This document shows positions 6,240-13,434 of a stretch of 18,870 nucleotides of DNA, one piece after another. The stretch is from an uncultured Clostridia bacterium (GTDB lineage: Bacteria > Bacillota > Clostridia > Oscillospirales > Oscillospiraceae), in assembly GCA_938049125.1 (NCBI GenBank), contig CALICR010000024.1, positions 1 to 18,870 of the forward strand, in the 5' to 3' direction. A program made the position numbers and the translations under genes. Below the pieces are notes generated by a model that worked only from the letters and a program-made list of their open reading frames with translations, had not been told where the DNA came from and did not search any database. Each line of letters opens with the position of its first letter. The first letter of the stretch is position 1.

Positions 6240-6785
6240 TCAGGGAAGAATTTTGCTGGCCTTCAGGTAGCGCTCCTCCTCGGAGAAGATGCACCCGCAG
6301 TATTTCTGCATATAGAAGCCCAGTGCCCGGGCGTGCTCCTGGCCCTCCCGGAAGTAGGGGCGGAAGTCGCGGTAGAGGAAGCGGACGCCGAACTCGGCGG
6401 CGGCCTGCTCGGCCACCTCGCGCATGAGGTCGTGCTTCTGGTAGGGACTGATGAACAGGGAGGACGTGAAGGAGTCGAAGCCCTGCTCCGCCGCATAGTG
6501 CGCCGTCTGGCGGAAGCGCATCTCATAGCACTTGACGCAGCGGCCCGGGATGTCCTCGCAGACGGCGCGGACGAAGGGCCGGAGGCCGTAGTCGTTCTGC
6601 TCCACCAGCGGCAGCTCAATGGAGGAGGCGTAGTCCCGGAGCGTGTTCCGGCGGCTGCGGTATTCGGTGAAGGGATGGATGTTGGGGTTGTACCAGTACC
6701 CCGTGACGTCGATGTGGTCGCCGCGCAGCGTCTCGATGCACATATTGGAGCAGGGCGCGCAGCAGATATGGAGCAGCGTGTTCAT
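6240..6785 (-). CDS. queH: Epoxyqueuosine reductase QueH
   Basis: QueH (formerly DUF208) carries out the last step of queuosine synthesis, reducing epoxyqueuosine to queuosine in the wobble position of GUN-anticodon tRNAs. It is the iron-sulfur enzyme that replaces cobalamin-dependent QueG. The 181-residue protein shows the expected cysteines: CCAPC (8-12), CVKC (83-86) and YCGC (162-165), plus LFISPYQKHD (110-119). The start ATG 6785 has GAGG 8 nt upstream, 10 nt after the stop of the phosphatase gene; a longer in-frame start at 6851 would lie inside that gene. No other queuosine gene is in the window. Confidence 0.94.
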   Translation of the reverse strand: MNTLLHICCAPCSNMCIETLRGDHIDVTGYWYNPNIHPFTEYRSRRNTLRDYASSIELPLVEQNDYGLRPFVRAVCEDIPGRCVKCYEMRFRQTAHYAAEQGFDSFTSSLFISPYQKHDLMREVAEQAAAEFGVRFLYRDFRPYFREGQEHARALGFYMQKYCGCIFSEEERYLKASKILP

Positions 6786-6795
6786 AGCGGGGGCC

Positions 6796-7257
6796 TCACA
6801 GGTCGGTTTGTTTGGACAGCTGGGCCAGCAGCGCGGTGCAGCCGGCGGCAATGGCGCGGTAGGCCGTCTCGAAATCGCCGGTGTACCAGGGATCGTCGAT
6901 CTCCCCGCCGCCGGTATAGCCGGTCAGCAGGTGAATCTTGCCGTCCGGGTCGCCGCCGAGAATGCGCCGGAGACTGCGGAGATTCCGGCTATCCATGGCG
7001 AGGATGAGGTCGGCCCGGTCATAGTCGGCCCGGGTGATCTGCCGGGCCGTGTGGGGCGTGATGGGCACGCCCTTCTCCCGAAGCTTGGCCTGCGCGGGCG
7101 GATAGAGGCCGTTCCCCTCCTCCTCTCGGCTGGCGGCCAAAGAGGAAATGTCGAATTCCCCCTCCCGCCCGGCCTGCCGGGCAAGCGCGCGGAAGATCAT
7201 CTCCGCCATCGGACTGCGGCAGATGCTGCCGTGACATACAAAGATCAGATGCTTCAT
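6796..7257 (-). CDS. Low-molecular-weight protein-tyrosine phosphatase
   Basis: This 153-residue protein is a standard LMW-PTP. The P-loop is CHGSICRS at residues 8-15 (C8-x5-R14), and the general acid is D122 in DDPWYTGDFE (121-130). The usual P-loop Asn is Ser (CHGS rather than CxGN), a variant seen in the family. Such enzymes dephosphorylate tyrosine on proteins, and in Firmicutes often act on capsule or arginine-kinase systems, but no such partner lies nearby. The start ATG 7257 has a modest purine-rich RBS (AAAAGAG, 9 nt). It is the first gene of a tight operon with queH and ung, with 10-nt gaps. A very long open frame that continues it upstream is an antisense artefact. Confidence 0.93.
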   Translation of the reverse strand: MKHLIFVCHGSICRSPMAEMIFRALARQAGREGEFDISSLAASREEEGNGLYPPAQAKLREKGVPITPHTARQITRADYDRADLILAMDSRNLRSLRRILGGDPDGKIHLLTGYTGGGEIDDPWYTGDFETAYRAIAAGCTALLAQLSKQTDL

Positions 7258-7290
7258 GAATCGGTACTCTTTTCTTAACTGGATATCTCC

Positions 7291-7319
7291 AGCATAGCGC
7301 AGCCGGGGCGGCGCGTCAA
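7291..7319 (-). promoter_or_regulatory. Promoter of the phosphatase-queH-ung operon
   Basis: On the minus strand, -35 TTGACG (7314-7319), 17-bp spacer, -10 TATGCT (7291-7296). The start would be near 7284, giving a leader of about 27 nt. Confidence 0.6.
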
Positions 7320-7372
7320 GGGGGGAGGGGATTGTCCGGCAAAAAAGTCCCGGCGGAGGGGCTGCGGCTTCC

Positions 7373-7401
7373 TTTACAAACGCGCGGTTTTCCTGTAGAA
7401 T
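7373..7401 (+). promoter_or_regulatory. Promoter of the zinc coiled-coil gene and AEC transporter
   Basis: -35 TTTACA (7373-7378), 17-bp spacer, -10 TAGAAT (7396-7401). A perfect 9-bp inverted repeat, CGGTTTTCC (7385-7393) and GGAAAACCG (7407-7415), surrounds the -10 and could be an operator. Confidence 0.65.
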
Positions 7402-7434
7402 AGGAAGGAAAACCGTCGGAAGGAGGACGAGCCG

Positions 7435-8277
7435 ATGTATTGTCTCAGATGCGGGAGGGAGATCCCGGATGGGGAGCTGTTCTGTGCGGACTGTGCCAAG
7501 GCGCCCCTGGAGCCGAAGCAGCCCCAGGAGGAGGTGCCGGTCCGGGTCCAGGAGCACCGGTCGGAGCGCCCGGCGGAGCCGAAGCCGGAGCCCCAAAAGC
7601 CCCCGCGCCGCCGCAGCCGCCTGGTGCTGCCCTTCGTGCTCGTGTGCCTGCTGCTGGTGCTGTCCTGCGCCTTTACGGTCTATTCCTATCACACACTGAA
7701 TTTGCAGAAGGCCAGCTACCGCGTCAAGGAGGCCAACCTGACGCTGCGGGAGAGTGAGCTTTCGGATTTGCAGAGCAACTACGATACGGCGCTGGCGGAG
7801 CTGGAGACGGCGAAGGCCGCCATGCAGGAGAAGGACGAGACCATCCAGGACCTCCGGAAGGAGATAGTGGACTGGGAGAGCGCCGCGTCCCAGAGCGAGT
7901 ACGACGCCGCCGCGGCGCAGAAGCGCATCGACGAGCTGGAGGAAGAAAACACGACGCTGGCGACGGACAACGAGACGCTCGCCGGGGAAAAGGACACCCT
8001 GACGGCGGAGAAGCAGACGCTGGAGGTCAGCCTCCAGGAGAAGACGGAGGCCGCCGCTGCCCTCCAGGCGGAGCTGGAATCCGTCCAGGGGAAGTACACC
8101 TCCGCCAAGGCCAAGGCCGACTTCATGGACAGCTACGTGGTGTTCGTGAACAATGACGGCACGGGCCTCTATCACCGCTATGACTGCGGAAACTTCCTGA
8201 AGTCCAATTTCTGGGCCTACAGCCGCAAGCTGGCCCAGAACAACGGCTATACGGCCTGCCCCGTCTGCGGCGGCTGA
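7435..8277 (+). CDS. Membrane-anchored coiled-coil protein with a zinc motif at each end
   Basis: No specific family name is recognised, but the layout is clear. Residues 1-20 are a zinc ribbon (C3, C6, C17, C20: CLRCGREI and FCADC). Residues 21-60 are a Pro/Glu/Arg-rich spacer, and residues 63-84 a single membrane helix (LVLPFVLVCLLLVLSCAF). Residues about 93-228 are a long heptad-like coiled coil rich in Glu, Ala, Leu and Lys. Residues 235-280 are a small domain with YHRYDC (246-251) and CPVC (275-278), like the H/C-CxxC zinc module found at the ends of many secreted nuclease-like or surface proteins. The basic flank before the helix (PPRRRSR) suggests the N-terminus is cytoplasmic and the coiled coil outside. 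The start has AAGGAGG 8 nt upstream. The AEC transporter begins 15 nt after it. Function unknown. Confidence 0.8.
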   Translation: MYCLRCGREIPDGELFCADCAKAPLEPKQPQEEVPVRVQEHRSERPAEPKPEPQKPPRRRSRLVLPFVLVCLLLVLSCAFTVYSYHTLNLQKASYRVKEANLTLRESELSDLQSNYDTALAELETAKAAMQEKDETIQDLRKEIVDWESAASQSEYDAAAAQKRIDELEEENTTLATDNETLAGEKDTLTAEKQTLEVSLQEKTEAAAALQAELESVQGKYTSAKAKADFMDSYVVFVNNDGTGLYHRYDCGNFLKSNFWAYSRKLAQNNGYTACPVCGG

Positions 8278-8292
8278 GAAAGAAGAGAGGCA

Positions 8293-9219
8293 ATGGAGAT
8301 CGACACCGCATCCGTAATCCGCCAGATGGTGGTCCTGTTCCTGATGATGGCGCTGGGCTACCTCGGCGGCAAGACCCGGATCATGAGCATCCAGGGGAAC
8401 AAGTCCCTGTCGAAGGTCGTCAACTGCATCACGAATCCCTGCAACGTCCTCTATTCTGCTCTCTGCACGGAGCACCATATGACGAACGGCGAGGTGCTGA
8501 AGCTCATGGGTATCGCCGCGGCGCTCTACGGCGGGCTGATCCTGGCAGCCCAGGCGGTGCCGCCGCTGCTGCGGGTGCCGAAGGAGCAGCGGGGGCAGTA
8601 CAAGTTCATGATGATCTTCTCGAACATCGGCTTCATGGGCATCCCGGTCATCTCCGCCATCTACGGCGCGGCGGCGGTCTTCGAGGTCTCCATCTTCATC
8701 ATGATTTTCTACGTGGTGCTCTACACCTACGGCCTTTACCTGATCCGCGGCGGGGCCGGGGAGTTCCACTTCAAGGAGCTGCTGACGCCCATGATCGTCA
8801 GCTCCCTGCTCGGCGTTGTCTGCTACCTCTGCGGCATCCGCGCACCGCTGGTCCTGGAGGAGACGCTGGACATGGTGCGCGGCGTGACGACGCCCTGCGC
8901 CATGATGATCATCGGCTGCGCTCTGTCGGACATCCCGATCCGGGACGTGTTCTCGAACTGGCGGCTCTACGTCGTGGCGGCGCTCAAGCTCATGGCCATC
9001 CCGGCGGCGGCCTATCTTCTGCTGCGCCCGGTCCTGACGGACCCGGTGGTGCTGGGCGTCGTGGTGGCGGTCATGGCCATGCCCATCGCCTCCAACTTCA
9101 CCATGCTCTCGGCCCAGTACGACCGGGACCAGCGCCTGGCCTCCTCGGCGACGTTCATCACGACACTGCTCTCCGTGGTCACCATCCCGGTGCTCATGGG
9201 GCTGCTCTTCGCGGGCTGA
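8293..9219 (+). CDS. AEC (auxin efflux carrier)-family transporter
   Basis: This 308-residue protein is hydrophobic throughout, with about ten membrane segments in two groups of five around a central loop near residues 150-165. Features typical of the AEC family (malonate, malate or auxin-like permeases) are IMSIQGNKSLSKVVNCITNP near the N-terminus, FSNIGFMGIPV (110-120), the second-half TTPCAMMIIGCAL (about 200-212) and MAMPIASN. Substrates are usually small organic acids, but none can be assigned here. It lies 15 nt after the zinc coiled-coil gene, probably in the same transcript, and is followed by a strong terminator. The RBS (AGAGAGG) is just before the ATG. Confidence 0.9.
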   Translation: MEIDTASVIRQMVVLFLMMALGYLGGKTRIMSIQGNKSLSKVVNCITNPCNVLYSALCTEHHMTNGEVLKLMGIAAALYGGLILAAQAVPPLLRVPKEQRGQYKFMMIFSNIGFMGIPVISAIYGAAAVFEVSIFIMIFYVVLYTYGLYLIRGGAGEFHFKELLTPMIVSSLLGVVCYLCGIRAPLVLEETLDMVRGVTTPCAMMIIGCALSDIPIRDVFSNWRLYVVAALKLMAIPAAAYLLLRPVLTDPVVLGVVVAVMAMPIASNFTMLSAQYDRDQRLASSATFITTLLSVVTIPVLMGLLFAG

Positions 9220-9223
9220 CCGC

Positions 9224-9262
9224 AAAAAATCAAGCCGGAAGCGAGAGCTTCCGGCTTTTTTT
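9224..9262. terminator. Bidirectional terminator between the AEC gene and cls
   Basis: An 11-bp stem AAGCCGGAAGC/GCTTCCGGCTT (9232-9242 with 9247-9257) with loop GAGA, preceded by an A-run (9224-9229) and followed by a T-run through 9262. It serves both convergent genes. Confidence 0.9.
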
Positions 9263-9263
9263 G

Positions 9264-10787
9264 TTACATCAGCGGGGAGAAGACCCGGAGGAGCATCTCC
9301 ACGATCCGCGTCAGGAGGCCGCGCTCGCGGTGCTCCTGGAGCCGGACCTCCCGGCAGAGGGGCAGCGTGTCGGTGAAGTCCTCCGCCACCTGGGCGATGG
9401 CGTCGGCGTTGTAGAGGTAGACGCCGTCCTCGTAGTGGAGGTAAAGGCTGCGGAAGTCCATGTTGACGGTTCCGACCACGGCGCTCTCCAGGTCCACGCA
9501 GACGACCTTGGAGTGGATGAAGCCCGGCGTGTACTCATAGATGCGGACGCCCGCCTCCAGCAGCTCATCGTAGTTGGCGCGGGTGACGGCGAAGACGTAC
9601 TTCTTGTCCGGGATGCCCGGCGTGATGATGCGCACGTCGATGCCGGACTTGGCCGCCGCGCAGAGCACGGCCCGCATGGTGGTGTCCAGGATCAGGTAGG
9701 GCGTCATGATGTAGACGCTCTTCCGCGCCCGGGAGATCATGTTGAAGAACACAGTCTCGCTGACGTTCTCACTATCCAGCGGGCAGTCCGTGAAGGGCTG
9801 GACATAGCCGCAGCCCGCGCCCAACTCCGTGGCCGGGGGCAGGGGCACCGGCTCCGCGTCCTTGCGGATGAGGTTCCACATGGCGCGGAACATGATGGTC
9901 ATGCTGAAGACGGCGTCACCCTCCAGACGGAGGCCACAGTCCTTCCAGTGGCCGAAGGGATGGGTCTCATTGATGTACTCATCGGCGAGGTTGATGCCGC
10001 CGGTGTAGCCGACCCGGCCGTCCACGATGAGGAGCTTGCGGTGGTCCCGATTGTTGAGCAGCGGCGAGACGACGGGCACGAAGGGGTTGAAGGGGCGGCT
10101 GCGGATGCCCAGACGTTCCAGCTGCTTGTAGTAGCCCGAGGGCAGCTTGGTGATGCAGCCGAAGTCGTCGTAGACGACGCGGACGTCCACCCCGGCCTGG
10201 GCCTTCTCATGGAGCAGGTCCAACATGGCGTCCCACATTTTTCCACGCTGGATGATGAAGTATTCGAGGTAGATATACTGCTCTGCCTGCTGAATATCCT
10301 CCATCATGCGCCGATAGCACAGCTCGCCCAGGGGGAAATATTCGCTTTTCGTCCGGACGTAGATGGGACAGAGGGCCTTGCTGGTCAGGTAGTGCGCCTG
10401 GGCTGCGGCAGAGGCATTTTCTAACTCCAGCCGGTCCAGGATGGTGCGGTCCTGCCGGAGATTTTCCAGCATGGTCCGGTCCGCCAAGCGAAGGCTCTTG
10501 CGCAGACGGCGGCCCAGATGGTGCCCACCAAACATCAGATAGAGCGTCACGCCGAAGACGGGCACTGCCAGGATCGGGATGATCCATGCGATTTTATAGG
10601 CCGGGTCGCCGGGCTTGGAAACGATGACCAGCGTCAGCAGCAGAGCAATGATGCCGGCCGTAGCCTGGTACCAGGGGAGATACTCTGAAAATCGGAAGGC
10701 CAGCAGCATCATCACCCCAATCTGGAGCAGAAGGCTGAGGGAGACGATCCCGACGCGCTGGAACAGCAGCTTGAGAAGATTACGCAT
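9264..10787 (-). CDS. cls: Cardiolipin synthase (PLD family)
   Basis: Cls condenses two phosphatidylglycerols to cardiolipin at the membrane. The 507-residue protein has N-terminal membrane helices (about 14-31, 43-57 and 67-86). It then has two phospholipase D HKD motifs: HRKLLIVD (249-256) in DHRKLLIVDGRVGYTGGIN, and HSKVVCVD (425-432) followed by GTVNMDFRS. YDDFG (206-210) and PFNPF also match the family. Length and order are typical of Firmicute Cls. The start ATG 10787 has AAAGGAGG 5 nt upstream. It is divergent from tadA, and its promoter lies in an AT-rich patch. Confidence 0.95.
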   Translation of the reverse strand: MRNLLKLLFQRVGIVSLSLLLQIGVMMLLAFRFSEYLPWYQATAGIIALLLTLVIVSKPGDPAYKIAWIIPILAVPVFGVTLYLMFGGHHLGRRLRKSLRLADRTMLENLRQDRTILDRLELENASAAAQAHYLTSKALCPIYVRTKSEYFPLGELCYRRMMEDIQQAEQYIYLEYFIIQRGKMWDAMLDLLHEKAQAGVDVRVVYDDFGCITKLPSGYYKQLERLGIRSRPFNPFVPVVSPLLNNRDHRKLLIVDGRVGYTGGINLADEYINETHPFGHWKDCGLRLEGDAVFSMTIMFRAMWNLIRKDAEPVPLPPATELGAGCGYVQPFTDCPLDSENVSETVFFNMISRARKSVYIMTPYLILDTTMRAVLCAAAKSGIDVRIITPGIPDKKYVFAVTRANYDELLEAGVRIYEYTPGFIHSKVVCVDLESAVVGTVNMDFRSLYLHYEDGVYLYNADAIAQVAEDFTDTLPLCREVRLQEHRERGLLTRIVEMLLRVFSPLM

Positions 10788-10841
10788 TCATGCCTCCTTT
10801 TTACGATACAAATGAACTTATAATACCTTATTATATCATGT

Positions 10842-10870
10842 ATTATACCAGTTTGCGCCCCGCTCGGCAA
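10842..10870 (-). promoter_or_regulatory. Promoter of cls in an AT-rich patch
   Basis: On the minus strand, -35 TTGCCG (10865-10870), 17-bp spacer and an extended consensus -10, TGG-TATAAT (10842-10850). A second TATAAT lies downstream at 10830-10835, and TATAATAC/GTATTATA arms (10820-10827 with 10840-10847) form an inverted repeat. The patch from about 10800 to 10850 is far richer in A and T than the rest of the window. Confidence 0.65.
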
Positions 10871-10878
10871 GTGTGGAG

Positions 10879-10907
10879 TTGACCTTTTCCCCGGGAGAGG
10901 GTAATAT
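10879..10907 (+). promoter_or_regulatory. Promoter of tadA
   Basis: -35 TTGACC (10879-10884), 17-bp spacer, -10 TAATAT (10902-10907). The start would be near 10914, which makes an in-frame ATG at 10913 an unlikely start codon for tadA. Confidence 0.5.
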
Positions 10908-10942
10908 ACGATATGATATGTGACAGAATAGGGGGGGACTGC

Positions 10943-11392
10943 GTGGAGGACCGAGAGTTTATGGAGGAGGCGCTGCGCCTGGCGGCGGAGGCTGCCGCCG
11001 AGGGCGAGGTCCCGGTGGGCTGCGTCATCACGCTGGACGGGCGGATTGTCGGCCGAGGGCGGAACCGCCGGGAGCGGGCGAAAAACGCCCTGGCCCATGC
11101 GGAGCTGGAGGCCATTGACGAGGCCTGCCGCACCCTGGGCGGCTGGCGGCTCTGGCAGTGTACGATCTATGTGACGCTGGAGCCGTGCCCCATGTGCGCC
11201 GGGGCCATTCTGAACGCGCGCATCCCCCGTGTGGTCTACGGCGCGTCGGATCCCAAGGCCGGGGCCTGCGGCTCCGTGACGGACCTCTTCGCCATGGCCT
11301 TCAACCACCACCCGCGGCAGGAGCGCGGCCTGCTGGAGAACGAGTGCGCTGCGGCGCTGCGGCAGTTTTTCCGGCGGCTGCGGGAAAAATAA
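10943..11392 (+). CDS. tadA: tRNA-specific adenosine deaminase TadA
   Basis: TadA converts A34 to inosine in the anticodon of tRNA-Arg(ACG). The zinc site is visible: HAE (52-54, with catalytic Glu54) and PCPMC (81-85). The surrounding EVPVGCVI (22-29), NRRE (41-44) and ARIPRVVYGASDPKAGA (92-108) fit the family. The length of 149 residues is normal. I chose the GTG at 10943, which gives the usual EDREFMEEALRLA opening and has a G-rich stretch 5 nt upstream; an ATG at 10913 would add 10 unrelated residues. spoIIP begins 43 nt after the stop. Confidence 0.95.
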   Translation: MEDREFMEEALRLAAEAAAEGEVPVGCVITLDGRIVGRGRNRRERAKNALAHAELEAIDEACRTLGGWRLWQCTIYVTLEPCPMCAGAILNARIPRVVYGASDPKAGACGSVTDLFAMAFNHHPRQERGLLENECAAALRQFFRRLREK

Positions 11393-11403
11393 CGGGTCTC
11401 AGA

Positions 11404-11435
11404 CGCCCCGGGACGGCATAGGCTGTCCCGGGGCG
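11404..11435 (+). terminator. GC-rich hairpin between tadA and spoIIP
   Basis: A perfect 11-bp stem CGCCCCGGGAC/GTCCCGGGGCG (11404-11414 with 11425-11435) with a 10-nt loop. It lacks a T-run (ATGTTTATG follows), so it may be a weak terminator. Its last base directly abuts the first possible spoIIP start codon at 11436. Confidence 0.5.
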
Positions 11436-12452
11436 ATGTTTATGACGACGAGAGCGGAAATGAGAGGCGTACGGCGGCGCTGCGCCGTGCTGCTGGCGGC
11501 GGCGATCCTGCTGCGCGGGGCCGCGGCGCTTTGGACCGGCGGGGGCACGGTGCGCCCGGCGGGGGCGGACCTCCGGTCCTTCCCGGCTGGGGCTGCGGCG
11601 GACCGTCCGGCGCGGCAGCTCCCGGCGCTGCGATTCCGGGACGTGCCGGAGGAGGATACGCCGGAGGAGATTCCGGTGGAGACCCCGGAGAAGGCGGCCC
11701 GGGAGGGCGGGGAAGTGCCGTCCTTCACGGCGGGGGACGCGGCGGGCATCGTTATCGGCGGGAACTGCACGCTGGACTATGATAAAGAGGCGCTGCTGCT
11801 GGCCCCGCCGCCGGAGACGGCGCGGCTGGACGGGCCGCAGGTCCTCATCGTTCACACCCACACCACGGAGGCCTACACGAAGGCTCCGGGCTGGGACTAC
11901 GAGGAGACGGAGCCCTGCCGTACCCTGGACCCGGACTACTCGGTGGTCCGACTGGGGTCCGAGCTGGCGGCGCTGCTGGAGGCCCAGGGGATCGGCGTCC
12001 TCCACGACACGACGGTCCAGGACTACCCGTCCTATTCCGGGTCCTACGACCGGACGGCGGAGACCATTTCCGCCTATCTCGCGGAATACCCGTCCATCCG
12101 CATGGTGCTGGACGTCCACCGGGACGCCTTCGAGGCGGCGGACGGGACCCTGGGCGGCACGGCGGCGGACGGCCGCGCCCGGATTATGCTGGTGGTTGGT
12201 ACGGATGAGCGGGGGCTGACGCACCCGAACTGGCAGGGGAACCTCTCCTTCGCCCTGAAGCTGGAGACACTGCTGCGCCGTCGTGCGCCGGGGCTGAGCC
12301 GCGGCATCTCCCTCTGCGCCCAGCGCTACAACCAGAATCTGACGCCGCTCTCCCTGCTGGCGGAGTTCGGGGCTGCCGGGGATACGCTGGAGGAGGCCCT
12401 GGCCGCCGTGCCGGATTTTGCCGCCGCCCTGGCGGAGCTTCTGGCGATGTAA
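11436..12452 (+). CDS. spoIIP: Stage II sporulation protein P
   Basis: SpoIIP is the amidase/endopeptidase of the SpoIID-SpoIIM-SpoIIP complex, which thins septal peptidoglycan and drives engulfment during sporulation. Residues about 12-33 form a membrane anchor (AVLLAAAILLRGAAALW), and residues 34-133 a low-complexity spacer. The catalytic domain has VLIVHTHTTEAYT (136-148), HDTTVQDYPSY (190-200), VLDVHRDA (224-231), VVGTDERGLTHPNW (253-266) and RYNQNL (297-302), all family signatures. The 338 residues are near normal. Start choice is uncertain: ATGs at 11436, 11442 and 11460 are all in frame, none has a good RBS, and the first abuts a stable hairpin. No sigma-E-type promoter is obvious. Its presence marks the host as a spore former or the descendant of one. 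Confidence 0.93.
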   Translation: MFMTTRAEMRGVRRRCAVLLAAAILLRGAAALWTGGGTVRPAGADLRSFPAGAAADRPARQLPALRFRDVPEEDTPEEIPVETPEKAAREGGEVPSFTAGDAAGIVIGGNCTLDYDKEALLLAPPPETARLDGPQVLIVHTHTTEAYTKAPGWDYEETEPCRTLDPDYSVVRLGSELAALLEAQGIGVLHDTTVQDYPSYSGSYDRTAETISAYLAEYPSIRMVLDVHRDAFEAADGTLGGTAADGRARIMLVVGTDERGLTHPNWQGNLSFALKLETLLRRRAPGLSRGISLCAQRYNQNLTPLSLLAEFGAAGDTLEEALAAVPDFAAALAELLAM

Positions 12453-12517
12453 TAGGGATCATTCAGAATTTTCCGGATTTTTCGGGCGGAAGCCGGATTT
12501 TTCATAAATATAAGTTC

Positions 12518-12546
12518 TTGACAAACCGGGGAATCTACGGTAAAAT
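12518..12546 (+). promoter_or_regulatory. Promoter of rpsF-ssb-rpsR
   Basis: Consensus -35 TTGACA (12518-12523), 17-bp spacer, -10 TAAAAT (12541-12546). This is a strong promoter as expected for ribosomal protein genes, with a leader of about 74 nt. Confidence 0.85.
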
Positions 12547-12552
12547 AAAAAA

Positions 12553-12600
12553 GCCTGCGGAAGCGGGCAGATCCTTGGCGGCAGCGGGACTGCCGCCCAT
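12553..12600 (+). promoter_or_regulatory. Structured rpsF leader (possible S6:S18 autoregulatory site)
   Basis: The leader has a GCCTGC-GGAA-GCGGGC stem near 12553-12568 and a perfect 8-bp stem GGCGGCAG/CTGCCGCC (12577-12584 with 12590-12597) with loop CGGGA. Many bacteria regulate this operon by an S6:S18 complex binding a leader hairpin. The consensus was not checked base by base, so the assignment is an inference from place and structure. Confidence 0.4.
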
Positions 12601-12626
12601 CAGACCATAAGGAGGTGCACAAACAA

Positions 12627-12923
12627 ATGGCTAAGAATTCTGCCAAGTACGAGGTCCTTTACATCATCGACGCCACCCTGGGCGAAGAGGAGACCAAGGC
12701 TATCGTGGAAAAGTTCAAGGCATTGGTTGAGGAGCACGGTACCCTGAGCGGTATCGACGAGTGGGGCAAGCGCCGTCTTGCCTACCCCATCAACGATATG
12801 CCCGAAGGCTACTATGTCCTGATGAACATGGAGACCAAGCCCGAGTTCCCCGCGGAGCTGGACCGTGTCTTCAAGATCACCGAGGGCGTCCTGCGTTCCA
12901 TCATCGTTGCCGAAGAAGAGTAA
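12627..12923 (+). CDS. rpsF: 30S ribosomal protein S6
   Basis: S6 binds S18 and 16S rRNA in the platform of the small subunit. The 98-residue protein shows KYEVLYIID at the N-terminus, GIDEWGKRRLAYPIND in the middle and YYVLMNME near the end, all usual for S6. The start ATG 12627 lies 11 nt after AAGGAGG; an earlier in-frame GTG at 12615 overlaps that RBS and is unlikely. It is the first gene of the rpsF-ssb-rpsR operon, 12 nt before ssb. Confidence 0.96.
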   Translation: MAKNSAKYEVLYIIDATLGEEETKAIVEKFKALVEEHGTLSGIDEWGKRRLAYPINDMPEGYYVLMNMETKPEFPAELDRVFKITEGVLRSIIVAEEE

Positions 12924-12935
12924 GGAGGCGATCAC

Positions 12936-13397
12936 ATGCTGAACCATATCGTTCTCATGGGCCGTCTCACCCGGGACCCGGAGCTTCGCCGCACCGGCAG
13001 CGGGATCGCAGTGGCTTCCTTCACCTTGGCCGTGGACCGGGACTTCGGTTCCCGCGACGGCGGCGAGAAGGAAACCGACTTCATTGACATCGTCGCCTGG
13101 CGGAGCACCGCGGAGTTCGTCTCCAAGTACTTCGCAAAGGGCCGCATGGCAGTGGTGTCCGGCCGCCTTCAGATGAGAAAATGGTCGGACAAAGAGGGAA
13201 ACAAGCGCGTAAGCGCGGAGGTCGTGGCCGACAATGTCTATTTCGGCGACTCCAAGCGCGACGGCGCCGCTCCGGCTGGCCAGCAAAATGGCTTCAACCA
13301 GAGCTATGCGCCTGCCGCCCCGGCGTCCTTCTCCGGCGCAGCCCCTGCTTCGGACTTCGCCATGCTGGAGGATGACGACAGCGAGCTTCCCTTCTGA
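12936..13397 (+). CDS. ssb: Single-stranded DNA-binding protein
   Basis: SSB coats single-stranded DNA in replication, repair and recombination. Residues 1-108 form the OB fold: MLNHIVLMGRLTRDPELR at the start, FTLAVDR (29-35) and VVSGRLQMRKW (73-83). Residues about 109-143 are a flexible Ala/Gln/Pro linker, and the protein ends in the acidic partner-binding tip DDDSELPF (146-153). The length of 153 is normal. GGAGG lies 7 nt before the ATG. Its place between the S6 and S18 genes is the standard arrangement in Firmicutes. Confidence 0.97.
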   Translation: MLNHIVLMGRLTRDPELRRTGSGIAVASFTLAVDRDFGSRDGGEKETDFIDIVAWRSTAEFVSKYFAKGRMAVVSGRLQMRKWSDKEGNKRVSAEVVADNVYFGDSKRDGAAPAGQQNGFNQSYAPAAPASFSGAAPASDFAMLEDDDSELPF

Positions 13398-13434
13398 TTT
13401 TTTCCGCGAGCTTATTTTGTAAAGGAGGATTATC

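Noticed and set aside
7258..9225. A minus-strand frame of over 650 codons continuing upstream from the phosphatase gene
   Set aside because: It is antisense to the zinc coiled-coil and AEC genes, both of which have RBSs and clear domains. The phosphatase has its own ATG at 7257 and promoter at 7291-7319.
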